DNA of 64,000 bases, taken from Blastomussa wellsi (lineage: Eukaryota > Cnidaria > Anthozoa > Scleractinia > Plerogyridae). Numbering within the stretch: the first letter of the stretch is position 1; each line of letters begins with the position of its first letter. The DNA is taken from positions 8,087,548-8,151,547 of the forward strand of contig OX393573.1 in NCBI GenBank assembly GCA_947652115.1, given 5' to 3'. The position numbers were made by a program, and so were the translations under genes. This document shows positions 42,920 to 56,700 of the stretch, one piece after another. The notes under the pieces are model-generated. The model had not been told where the DNA came from. It searched no databases and worked only from the letters and a program-made list of their open reading frames with translations.

Positions 42920-45760
42920 CTAAAACGTAATGTTGTTTGTGTTATTTAGTATGCCACTGCAAAATATCCAGGTTCAAATGGAAATGCACTGAACTCTAAA
43001 AAATGTATGAGAAAGTATGCCCCTGGCACAGTGACGTCAACACGTATCACTCATAATTTTCGCTTATAACAACTAAACGTTTTCTATATAACCCATATAT
43101 TATTGCGGGCCCAAGGGAGGCCAGCAACACTAATCTTGACAGTGACCAGCGGATTGCATATTACACGTGCACACCACGTTTATAACAGCTGGGCAGTTCA
43201 GTAACTAGCCTGTGTCGAGACGTAATCTAACCCCGGTTATATAGGGCTGCGAAGCAGCGCCAAAATGCTTGTTCTGGACCCCAGACGAATTACCTGAAGT
43301 GCGTTTCGAATTGCACTTTAATCTGATTGGCTTACCGATTGCGGTGTGAACTGCCGGGAATTCCTTCAGCCAATCGGAGAAAATCGCAGCTTATTAAACA
43401 ATGGCTTTTCTTAACAGACCAATCATGGTGCGTACTCAAATTCTGGAACACAAGAACAAGGATTTCGGCCCTGGTTCGGTGAGGTAAATAACTGGGGTTT
43501 AAGAATTACATCTGAGACGCAGGCTATTCAAACCAGAAGTTGAAAATTTTCTTCTTCCACCAAGAACGACCAGAATGCAATAAATGTGTCAATCACAACA
43601 GTTTCACACGTCAGCACCACGTTTATAAATTGATGGACAGCATTGAAAATAAAGCGGCTAAATAAACAACAAAGGAGTAAAATCTCCGCATGATGCGTAT
43701 CAGATAACACCAAGTGCGTCTCAAATCTGTTCACTTCAAAAGCGTAAAAGTCTGAGCTAAAAATTTGAAAAGAAAACAAACGTGAGAGAAACTTTTTTTC
43801 AATTTGAAGGTCATTTAAGATGAAACCAAAAGTTGTATTCCAAAGCGTCGAAATAGCAAAAATTTCAAGCAGTGCAATTCTGCATGCAAGAATAAAATAA
43901 ATTCACGTACCACGCTACAGGGAAAGTTTTAAGTTCAGTCGATGGTTGCAGTCAATTGTTCACTCAATGGTTTTGCCGATCGTTCTAAAAATTCCATACA
44001 AATCTGAAGTATTGTATTATTATTACCATTTTATATTCAGAAGTCTTGAGAATCTTTTTCATGTTTGCGATTTGAAGCCAAACCCACCAAAAAACCGCCA
44101 TGACAGCGTGCCTTCGCGGCCGTCTATTAACTATTAAAAGATAACTGCTCTTATTAAGAGACGCTTAAAATTGATCGGTGTTTTTGCTTTCATTTTTCGC
44201 CCAAAAGAGGGGATTTTCTGTGTTCAGAATGAAAACAAAGGCTTGGAAATTTGTAAACAAGTGCTGCGACTTGCCAAGACGCGCAATGATTTTCTTATAC
44301 ATGTTGCACGCGCGGATTAAGGGAAAACTTCTTTGTAGGACCCCAAGAGTTCACTAAAAGTATGGACAGGGCAGCACGTTTGTTTCGGCTGACATGGGAG
44401 CCCATCGATTAAGTGTATCTAGGCCCGCACTTTCTAACCTGTGTTTACCACTAGTACTAGGAGTAATTCCCACCTGCAAACAGAATCCCCCGAAGGGCTT
44501 TGGGAGAGAAAAACATATTCAGCGAGTGAGGCAAGCAGAACGTGGCCTCTGCTCGCTTCCCTTCGCTCGCAAATTCGGCTCTCTGACTGCACTCGCTGCA
44601 CTTTTGTTCGCCAAAATTCCCACTGGGGAGCCTGTTTGCAGGCTATTTAACAATTATTCCACGAGCGCGCGTTGGATATGGGATGGTTATAGCCAACGAG
44701 GCGCGTAGCGCCACAAAAATATTGTACAAAACATTGCAAACATTGCAAAAATGCATTCTTTTACGCGTACTCGTAACTTTTAGGTCAATGGTATACGAGA
44801 TCATATAACATTGCCTCTCAACCAATCAAAACCCAGGAAATGCAATATACCATAGCTGGTTTTTATTAGTGCGTTCAATGCTTTCAATTTGCTTTAATTA
44901 ACTTTTGGGGGAATTATGCTAAAATAATGTTACTTTTAGTGACTTTTTGCCAGTATTTAGGAACCACCAAAAGAACATGATCAATACGATAAAAAAAAAA
45001 CTAGTCACGCACCATACTGGAAGCCATGTAGCAACTTGCACTTGGTTTGGAAGTTTATTTTGGAAATTTTTAAAACCGTAATGATGCACAGAGTGAGCCA
45101 AAAACTCAATGGAGAGATTCCTAAAAAAGTTCCAATGAGATGGCCTTTATTCCAAGAGAAATTCATTGGAATTTTTGTTGTTGCTTGTATTTATTAATTC
45201 GCTGCTTTACAGAGTAACTGAACGGGCTATTTAATTTAGAACAATGGATAGTATTCCCTTTTGAGATGCAATGCAGACGCAACGATTAATACGATTTTAC
45301 AAATGTATCTACCTGTGTAACTGCAGTCCAGTTGTCAGGCCAGATCTCATCCCGCCAGGTTCCTTAAGTCAAGTCATTTGTTCAAGTAATGACATTAGCG
45401 AATTGATTAAAGAAAATAATAAACAATAAAAGTAGTTTAGGCAGCACCGAATTATACCTGGTTTTTGGGCAGCATCAACATTAAAATGGACAGTCGGAAT
45501 ATAATTAAAAACAAAGCGCGAGAATGTTCTTAATTTACACAGATTAAATGAAAGTTAGGCGAAGCAGTGTTGACATTTCTGGGTGCATGCCCGAACGGAG
45601 TTATACCCGGCTTTTCTGCAGCCATTTATAGGGCGATTTTTTGCTGACGTCATTGTTTACTTTCCTCATTAGCATACGACTTTGCTTAGATAAGGCACCT
45701 TGCTTTGGATTGACTTCAAACATTTAAATGCTTGTGAAACTTAATGAATGCAATTTTAGC

Positions 45761-45796
<36 letters not shown>

Positions 45797-47729
45797 CTAA
45801 ATTTCGTCTCGCGGTGCACCAATCTCGATAACGTGAGTTAACAACGTTTATCACGTGGAGGCTGTTTATCAATTGGTGATTTTCAGATACTCTCTGCTGC
45901 AAAACAGTCTGAAACACATAAAAATTAAGCAAAACCTGCCATTCTTTCAAACTGAATTCATCTCGTGAGTTTTCCGACTCTTTCCGCTCTTGCAATATTC
46001 AGTCACCAGAGCTGATATTCTTGCAACTCGATCAAAAAATTATGGCCTTATGCTAATGAGAAAAATATTGTAAACAAAGACCCGCCTATATAAAAGCCCT
46101 ATACAAAAGCCGCCACTTTGTTTAAAATGTGAAATGTAATTCTACTAATAAACAAATAGAAGTTTTACCATGGCAATTCCACAGCATGGCTCTTCACCTA
46201 CCGCTTCCGATGAAATTTGAATTTTTTTTCATGACGTGTTGGAGGAAGGAAAGCGGAGAACCCAGAGAAAAACCCTTATAGCAAGGCCGAAATCCATCAA
46301 CAAATCCAGCCGAAATAATGAATCAACAAGGTTTAGTTTTATGTGCGTATATTGTATTGCATATGGTCAGGATGACTATCTGTTAAATCACTATTACTTC
46401 TTCTCTACAAGTACCACATTAATATACCGGTATGTCTAGATTTTTAAAAACCGGATCAAAGAAAATTTTGAGTGAAACTTGTGCGAGTCGTTATTTTTCA
46501 AAAGAAACTATTTCCAAATCTACATCTACACATTATCAACTCGATAAAAAGTCGTGAGACATCACACCAACTATAAAATCTGAAGATGACGCTATAAAAA
46601 TGTTAAGGAACAGCAGATTCTTTTTTCCTTCCTTTTGTCATTGGATCAGTGTTGTTATTATTTTTCTTTGCTCCTTCCTTGGCTCGATTTTAAGTCATAA
46701 TTTACAGGGGAAACAAAGTCTTACTGTCTGTTGAGTACAAAGTGCAAGGGGGGTCCAAAAATTATTGCTTAACCCGGTTTTGAGAAATCCAGTTATCATT
46801 ATATACACATTAAGCAGATGAAGACTGTTGGTTGAGAAAACTTCTAACACTAACAAACATACTACATGCATGCAATTGCAATGTATTTACAGAGTGTCGA
46901 AAGTTTTAGACAAGATCTCTGTCTTACAATTCTTTTGTACAGTATTGAAATTCTTTCCTCGCCTTGGTGATGGAAATTGATTGAATGTATAATAACAGAA
47001 GGAAGCTTATCAAGAACAGAACAAACCCTTCATACCTTGAGAAATCATTGGTTCTATGGTAAATGTGTGTCCTGGCTTCATGACGCCAACAGCTTTATTT
47101 TCTGAAATAAAAATGCCCCTGTTAGTACAATGACTGAATGGTTAATGAGTGTTTGTGCTTTGGAGTTGTAAAAGAAAAAACAAAAAAGGCCAAATAGGCC
47201 ATAAAAACTTACTAAAAACACACTATTTTCTGCAAAACCGAGTAGGGCAATCAATTCTGGTGACCTAATGACTTTCATGTAACAGATTTTGTTCCAGCCG
47301 CTTGCTGTCAGTGACAATGACTTGAATCAAGCAAGGCATGGTGAACACTTACTTGAATAATGTGGAACACTTGGTGCAGTATGGAACAACCTGAGAAAAG
47401 CAACAAGGTCGCACATTAGCATGTGAGCTTAGCTTCAGACAATAACAAGCATTATTTACTTACTCGTGAATTCCATGGCCACAGTAACTTCTAACCACAG
47501 AGAAGCCATGAGCTTGAGCATGTTTTTGAATTATGTTCCCAATCTCTCTGTATTTTACACCAGGCTTCACTGCAAATTACATACAAATGTATTAAATTTC
47601 CCTATCATCAAATTATAAAAGCATTAAAGTTCTTTACTATTGTTGACATTTTACATGCACATTAGAAGGAGAGTACTAAGTTATCTTTTCACCACTTATT
47701 ATTATTATTAATTGTTATTATTGTTATTA

Positions 47730-47771
<42 letters not shown>

Positions 47772-50700
47772 GTAGTAGTAATACAGTCAATGGCTTGAAC
47801 CCAGGGATAACAGCCGATTGTGTAGTTTGATTGTTCGGGTGAGGGTAGTCCTGAGAACGACTGTTGTCGGTGACAGTGACTGACGTTTCGACAACCTGAG
47901 CGGAAGCCATCATCAGAGTCATGTGAACAGTTGTTTGTCAGTCGAATGTTATAAGTCTGGTTCGTGAAAACTGATTGGTCAGTTTAGCCGTGATTCGACT
48001 GACAAACAAATCTACACATGACTCTGATGATGGCTTCCGCTCAGGTTGTCGAAAATGTCAGTCACTGTCACCGACAACAGTACTTCTCAGGACTACCCTC
48101 ACCCTCACCCAGAAGATCAAACTACATAATCGATTATTATTATTATTATTATCCCGAATATTGTAAACCTGATATTTGTCACCTGCAGGCAGCAGTGAAT
48201 GAACGCAGTACATACCTGCTGATATAGCTTGGTTGATGCACTCATATGTCACCTTGACCAGCTGTTTGCTCTCTTCACCCACTTCACCAACAAAGAATGT
48301 CTCATTTAGATCTCCATGAAACCCATTGTAATAAATAGTGATGTCAACTACAGATTGAAAAACATCAAAAACTAAGTTGAACTCAATAAATGAAAAGACC
48401 AACAACTACATTATCAATGGAACAACGTGGGGGTAGGCCATGGCCTACCCTGTGGCCTACGGGTGGTCAGATAAAAAAAAAATAATAAAATGAGTGAGGG
48501 TTGAACGACTACACTGGAAACAATATTTTCAACCTTGCTGGAAGTGAAACAATGTAAATGCTTCCTGTACTCAGCCTTTGAAACATCCTATCTCTTGCCT
48601 GCAGTGCATCAGGCGACATCGTTCATTAGCTTCGTTGGATGTTCTCAGTACAATACTGGCCCCACTCCTCCCCCCCTTTGAGTGGGGGAAAACGTCGACG
48701 GCAGAGAAGAAAGTGCTACTTAGGGAGTGGGAGTGAGGCTGAAACACAATACTCGAACGATGTTGCCTGCACTGTAGGCAAGATATAGGATGTTTCAAGG
48801 CTGAGTTTCATTCCCTGTAAAGTTGAAAATAATTTCCATCTATTGTATCACGTGTCAAGTTCGAGCCCGAATCAAGTTCGAGTTACAAGCCGAGTTCGAG
48901 ACTGACAAATTTATAATGTTTCTTCTTTTTTTAATAACAAATATATAGTTTGGCTATATTTGCTATTGTCAAACAAAATACCGCAGAAGCAAAGGAAAGA
49001 AACGACAACAAATCCGGGCGATCGCTTCGATTTGTAGCTGAATATGTCACGCAACGCAAGATCTTGTAAGGTAGAAATTCAGGAAAAAACCTTTTTCAAG
49101 CAATTTTAATGTCGAATTTTATAAGTGTGGTTTTAAATCAGATAACCGGCGAGTTTCAATTAGACTTTATCACTGTCAGAATGACAAAGGAAGGGTTCCA
49201 AAATTATATTGCTGGAAAACGATGAAAGAAAAAAAAAAAAATTAACACAACGAAGGTCACCCATCCAAATAACTACGGCAATCGTACGACTAGAAGGGAA
49301 CCGGTGCTTTCTTCTAGTATAACAACAACAACAACCGTATCGGTAGCAGACGAGATGAAGAACTAATTGGGACTAAGAGTCAGGTAAATCAGTTAATAAA
49401 AGGTTATGACAGTGTAGGTTTAGAACAGACTGCCAAATTTAAACCATGTATTTCTCTCTTTGCATGACCTTGACCCTTTGTTGCTGATATACCACAAGGA
49501 AGCACAAGTTCACATCTGATCCCTGAAGCTAAGCCCTGTTGGGCAGGGTTAGTATTGGATGGGTGGCAGACAGGATGGCTTTTCTTTTTTCCATTTTTTT
49601 TGTCTTCGTAATTTTAAATGACTATTTCAGTGGCATTTCACGTTTCACATTTGCCTTTCTAACGGCTTCTTAATTTCACGTTTTTGAGGTGAATTTAATC
49701 TGTAAATCCTCCCAAAATTGCAGTCAAGTCGTCGTCAAGTGTCCACGATCACCTGGTTTTGTTGTTGTTGCTTGTGTGTGCATACAAAGGATATTATTGA
49801 AGGTGAAAACAATATTGACACGACTCGTGACTCGAACTTGACTTGAAACTTGAATGACAGTAGGATACAACTGGGTTGAAAATAGTGTTTCATTCTTTGC
49901 AATATACCCGTTAATATCCAAGTGTACTGGTTCCGCTGTTACTGATTTTATTTTGTGATTTTTGGAAAAATCTGACCACTGCTAGGCCATAGGATAGGCC
50001 ATTGGGTAGGCCATGGCCTACCTCACGTTTTGTCCACACCCCCCTACTGTGGCTATGCCCAAAATAACTAAATATCAGGCAGACAAATGACTTTTAAAAA
50101 CTTTGCACATTTATCTTTATCAACAAATGCTTAACACACCTGTTTTTCCCCAAAACAATTTCTTTGCCAGTCAACCACTAACTCTGTGCTTCATTTCTGG
50201 GCCCTTCTATGTGTGCTTTTTGTGCAATACAATACATTGTATATATTGTATTAACTCTATAGTATGTATGTGTATATTGTATACGTTGTATTAACTATTA
50301 TGTATGTTATTTGTACTAGCCAACCCTTGGAGTACAAAAATCTGATTGATTTCTGATTGAAAACAGCTCAAATAAGAGCACTAAATCAAGAGACCGGGAG
50401 ATTTAATGAAACACTTGAAGACTCCTGGGAAAACCAGGAGAGTTGGCAGGTATGGTTATTTGTAACAGGCTACTGCACTTGAATATACTGTAAGAGTATA
50501 TGCTTTTTTTGATTTTTGTGTCTTGTGCGAAGCACAGACACAATGCTATAACGCTAAAATTTTGGATATGGGCTTCATATAAGGCAAATTACGACGTCAT
50601 ACTAATATAGTTTTGCCAAGGTTTCTCCCTTGTGACAATGCACATGACGTACTTCATATGGGTAATAGTCATCAATAATAAGTTGCAATTTCTTCGTGAT

Positions 50701-53700
50701 CTGAAGAGATCAGCCGATAATAATCGGAACCAATGGAATGTGAGGTAGTAAGGAAAAAAATTGTGCCAAACCATATGCTTTTAATGAAGCAAGCTTCGAG
50801 TATTTCGTCAACATCATGTGCTTTGGGCGAAGCAAGCTTTGACAAATCTATGTAAACAGTAGTTTATTAAGCAGCTGTCTGATCGGTGAGTGAGCTTTTT
50901 GTTTCTTACTTTGTGCTGCCTAAAGAAGTTTATATACCAAAAAATTCCTTACTATGAAATTCTTCACAATTTGGGGAAAGAAACACCCGTTATGAGAATA
51001 TATTTCGGCTCGAAGCAAGCTGAGGGATTAATAAGTCGTATCAGGATTCAGGGAGATGTAAATAAATGGCAGAAAATTCATGCTTTGTTGTTTGTTAAAT
51101 GGACCCGATTGTATTTCGACAAAATCATGCTACCACTTGTAATCTTGATAACTATATTGCAGGTCACAGGTCACAGGTCAGATTTCACAGTTGCTGTTTT
51201 CAGTCTCTTCCTCGAATTATTGTACTGAATGTTCCAGTTTACATGGTAGGCTAACCATCATGACAACAGTGAGGTACAGTTTTTTGTGCGATATTCGACT
51301 TCTGAAAACCAAGCGAGTGTCTGCATAAAATCCATATACTATGAAAATAAACTAAAGAAAGAATATAGAAGTATTATTCCAGTTCATTTGCATTGCCTAG
51401 GTCACTTTCAAGATGACTGGATTTCATCCCGATGCATCTAGTTTAAGCAGAGAAGACCTGGAAACTAATCTTGCAACGCATACACACGCTAAAAATGCCT
51501 AGCTGCAGCACAGGGAAACCATACAAGCAGTGCGTCTTTGTATGTTCGAAATATAAAGAGATGCATGGGAACACTGAAAGCGTCCTACTATCGAAAACTT
51601 ATTTCGAGTAATGCCAAAACCAAAACCAACCAAAAAAAATAAGCATTACTCAAAATAAGTTTTCGATAGGACGCTTTCAGTGTTCCCATACATTTCTTTA
51701 TAGTTTGAACATACAAAGACGCACTGCTTGTATTGGTTCCCTGTGGTTGCAGCTAGTTGTAGCTGCGGGGACTACTCAGAAAAAAGAAGAGTTCTGCACA
51801 GTTTTCACCCATTAGAGAGGGAAATTCACTTGATGCAATACACGATTTTGAAGGTCAGTCAATTTGTAAAGTAATTGTAGCGAACCATATTTTAAAAACA
51901 ATTAACCCGTTACCTGCTGTACTCGTAGAATTCTTGTCTCAGATGCAACCCTCACAATGTGGCATGCACTATCACCTCAAGCACTCTTGCGCTTGTTTCG
52001 TGCTCCCCAAATAAAACGGGCTAAAACTTCAACGTATATTCTTTCTTTTTTTTTTCATAGACATCATTTTATGCACACACTTGGTTGGTTACTCGAAGTC
52101 AAATGTCGCACAAAAATGTACCTCACTGTTGTCATGTTGGCTATCCTACCATGTAAACTGGAACATTCAGTACAATAATTTGAGGAAACAACTGAAAACA
52201 GCAACCGTGAAATCTGACCTGTGACCTGCATTTTAGCCCCGCCGATCAATTTTTAATTTTATTGCTGTTGTTAATTGAAATAAGCCACTATTTAAATTTG
52301 CAGTCTCTTTGTATATGTCAGTCATAACTTGAATGACAAGGCAAGAGTGACAACAGAATGGACTACTGTTGAAGTTTCAAAACTCACACAAGAAGACAAT
52401 TCACAGAGTCTGTTTTGTTTACTTTATAATTTATAATTGAAAAAGTAAAGTGTAGCCGAAAGTGTCAGTCATAAACTGTCATTCTATTTTTGTTATCATT
52501 GAATCCTCATTTTATTATTTTTATAAAATTATTCACAAGTTGGAGAAAGCTATTAGTTAAATGTTCAGCAACTGTTTTGTATTTCCGTTCATGATTTAAT
52601 GATTCTTTCGTGCAATAAATTTGTGATCAATTCATTTTATCATTACAACTATCATGTTATGCAAAAATAAAATTCATTCCAGCTAGCTTTGGGACAGAAG
52701 TTTGTTTCCTGTGACACTCTCAAAATAGTATTTCCCTTGCGAGTAATTTTCAAAAAAAAAAAAACATATCTCCACTCGGTTTGCCATAGTAAATGAAATT
52801 GTGTGTTTCCTTCCAGCCATCAGAAAAAACTGCCCCAAAGCCATTCTAAAAATACCCCTAAGCGTGGACTGGAGGGTCCCTCCTTGTTCGCCCATTTGCC
52901 CTTGCTACTCGTCTTTCTCCACATCACCCTAATGCTTTTTAATTCTACCATTTTTTCTTTGATGTCCTGTTGACGCACAGTAGCGCAGTTATGTTGGAGC
53001 TGCACATGTACCTCATACTCCTGCTTCAACACGTACTCTATTCTGCAAAATTCTTAATTTACCAGTCCATTCACTAAAAGCATCTCTGAATCACTCAGTT
53101 ACCTTGCACAAGACACATGTAAGCATTGCTGACCTATTTTTAGTCGGGCCACCGACTATCGGTTTACCGTCGTATTTCTCCACAAAGCTCAGTCGCGTGC
53201 AATGACGGTGGAGCCACTCTAAAAGATGGCATGTGTAATGAGTGTATATTTAGAAACAGGTCGCTCCGCAAACTCAAAAGAATCAAATGATTTAGCGAAG
53301 GTCTCACTAGAATAAATTGCAAACCAGGAATCAAATGAGTGACTAGGAACGAGTCTGTACATTATGGGATTAGCAACTATTGGTCCACAAAGTCAGAAAG
53401 AGCACACTGAGATTTACAAAATCCCCAGGTTTGGTGTTAATCGGGCTAGTTTTGACTGAGATACAGCCATTTAAATACGTCAAAATTACAAAGAAATGTT
53501 TGGTAATCTGGACACAGCATCCGGATGGCCATACATTTCTTTGTAAATTCTGACGTTTTTAACTGGCTGTATCTCACTTAATATTGGGTCAATGTGAATC
53601 AATAGTTGCTAATCCCATAATTTGTTGTCCCCCTTGGTTTGAAATCAGGCAATGTTGGACTTTCATCGGAGTGAGGATAAACGTAATGGTTATATTTATG

Positions 53701-56700
53701 TGACCTCTATCGCAATTATAAAGCTTACATTTGTTATGTTTTTGCAAAAAACAGAGTACATTCTCAACTGTTGTTTTTCTATTTGTTAGTTTTGTCGCTT
53801 TTGCGCGTGAGCTTATATTATATTCGCATATCGTTGTGCAGGAATGTTTGTTTGGTATCAAATAACGCGTTGACAGTACTTCTAACATGTTTCTGTTACC
53901 AGACCGAAATGTAGCATTTCTAAACGTTGTTTTAACTATATAGAATAATAAATACATGCAGTGGTTTACTAAAATTTATTATGGTAAATCATATTTTGCT
54001 TGTTGAAAATAAAGATGAAAATTTACTTAAACTTGCTTATAATTTTTTTTATATCTCATTCCGACCGTGCTGTAACTACGCTTTAAGAGAAAAAACCCTA
54101 GCCCTTACAAACTGTCATTCCAATGACTTCACAGATTGTGAACAAATACATATAACTTCATCAAAGCCTGAGTCAGTCACGTTGACTCCAATCTCCCTAA
54201 ACACATAAAAAAAGGTATCAAATGAACTGCAATACGACTGTCGTAGTTTTCACTGTCATCTTTTTATCAGTTCAAATAACCAATGTTTTCACGACGAAAT
54301 ATACATCCCTGCATTCCTATCAGTACAATTGCAGTTTCATTATTTTTTCACACATGCATCTATTGGCATGCACATATCACCCCTGGGAAGGGGGGACATC
54401 TTAAATAGAAAGGACTGGGGTGCTTGTCCCACCTTTCAGGGGTTAAGAAAGAAAGGTTTGGTACCACTTGGGCTGTTCAGCCTCAAAACGTCCACAGCGA
54501 CAGCTTCTGTGATACCTTTTAGAGTATTGAGCCAAAAATATATGACCGTGTGTTGTTTTAGAATTGGTACCTCCTAGGGGTGAAAAGAATTTTCAGGCCA
54601 TACCCACAAACCAGGACCTTGGTACCTCTTAGAATTTCTTTTTATAACCACTGCACACCATATATGGTCAACACTCGTAACAGCATGTCTACCTATAGCC
54701 CAACTTAGATCGCCTTGTTTTGTAATAAGTGGCATTAATACAACGGGGATTTATAGGTGACAAAGCTGACAAAGACGACCTTTAGTAATAATTACAAACA
54801 TCTGTATGGGTCTTAAGTGCCCATTAACCGATCTTTCGGCGCATTGTGAACGAAGTGAAATTTAACTTCCGGACAGTGAAGCCAGCCTCAGTGAAAGAGC
54901 CAATCTCAAGCAAGCCCGGCAAATTTGAACAATTATGACTGCTGAAATTGGTTACAAACAACCATAAACATAATGATCACAGAAACTAAACAAGAAGCTA
55001 TCTCAAAAAAAGTAATAGTGTTTTGTTTCCGGAATGACTTCTTGGGTTAGCGATCTGTGGGCAACACTGTGTTTAGCCTGCATAGCTGGCAGGTTTTCGA
55101 GCACGAATGATTTGTTCCGATGGCAGAGCCGCGAGGAATCGAATAACCATTCTTCTCGGGCTTTGTAGTTTTCTTCTCGGTACATGCTCTGCCACTCAAA
55201 CAAACCATTCCCACCAGTTACGCAGGCTACATTGTAGCCAAGTACAAACTTTACTCTGATTGGATAGTGTAACTACTATGTAAATAGTGAATCCCCAAGG
55301 GTCGATATTTACATTACAACTTAGCACGCAAAGGAATATCTTTCCATTTTCTTCAATAGATCGTTAAAATCTATAGTAAAATCACTTTAGGCACAAGAAC
55401 TTTCAATTTCCCCATTATCCTAATTCTCTTTTGAGTTTGTGACGATATTTTTAACAATATCTGAACAACATGTGTTCACCAGTTTGTTTGTCTCCCAAGA
55501 ACATGTTTACATTACCAATATTACTACAAACTTTACTCTGATTGGATAGGGTAACTGCTATGTAAATAGTTCACTCCTGAAGTCAAAGTAATACCGTTTC
55601 GTGTCTGAGGAAACGAAACAAAAATGTGAAGAAGAAAGTATGCCGAAGGCAAATCCAATTATTTCCAATTGGTTATTTCTACACTATTTTAGAAAACTTA
55701 ACATCAAGTTATTTCAAGAGCTGAGATTCCCTCTAACAGCATGTGGTTCATCAACAACTCACTGGATGTACTTTGCACTTTTTCAAACATTGATTGTTTT
55801 CTGAGACTTTCACCACTGTAAGATAATAAGTTACTAATGTTCATTTTGGAGATAACATGCCTTGAAGAACACCCTAAATCTGAAAAATCGCGTTTCGTTC
55901 TCGAACTTGGCTACAGTGTCTATAAGCCCAAAAATATTGCAATTAAATCTCTGAAGTGAACGTGTCTCTGCCAAATGTTGTTTAAGTGAACCCATTAAGG
56001 ATACTGACAACAAAATAAGGTGCCTTCTGGGAAAATCTTTCTATGCACTCTACTTTAAAAGAAACCAGGCAAAACTATATATAACTGTAAAGCTAATAAA
56101 ATGCAGATTCCAAAAATAATAATATTTTTTTAGCCATTGTTTCTTTGGTTGGCACGCACGAGCCGTGAGATGCCAAAGTAGACTTGTTTGTTTCGTCGAA
56201 TTACCAGCCGTTGCATTAACGTGTACACCCAAACAAACTGGACTATGTCACTCAGCAGATAATGGGCTAACAAAGTGTGTGAGGCTTTTTCGAAATTCCT
56301 AAATGTTAAAAACAAATAATAAATAATTGGGGCTTTCCAATGTATTTCCATGTATACTTTATGTTTTATTTAACTGATCACTTGGAATAATATACACAAC
56401 TGTTTCAGTTTTGTTTAGTATTTACCGTGACCTCTGAATCAATAATCGCCACATCATTGTAGTTGGATTTAAATTGCATTCAAGAAGTACTATAGCTATA
56501 GGCAACAAAAACTCTAAGCAGTTTTCCTAAATTTAATGTTTGCTGCTTTCCACAGTTCATTACCTGCCTGCATTTCTTCTATATGGTTAGTTACATACCG
56601 TATATGTGGCAATTGTATTGTGGTTTTGGAGTGAGTACAGAATTCAGGGCCACTTCGGTCCACAGATTTCCTCACATCTGTTGTACGTTGAACATAAATT

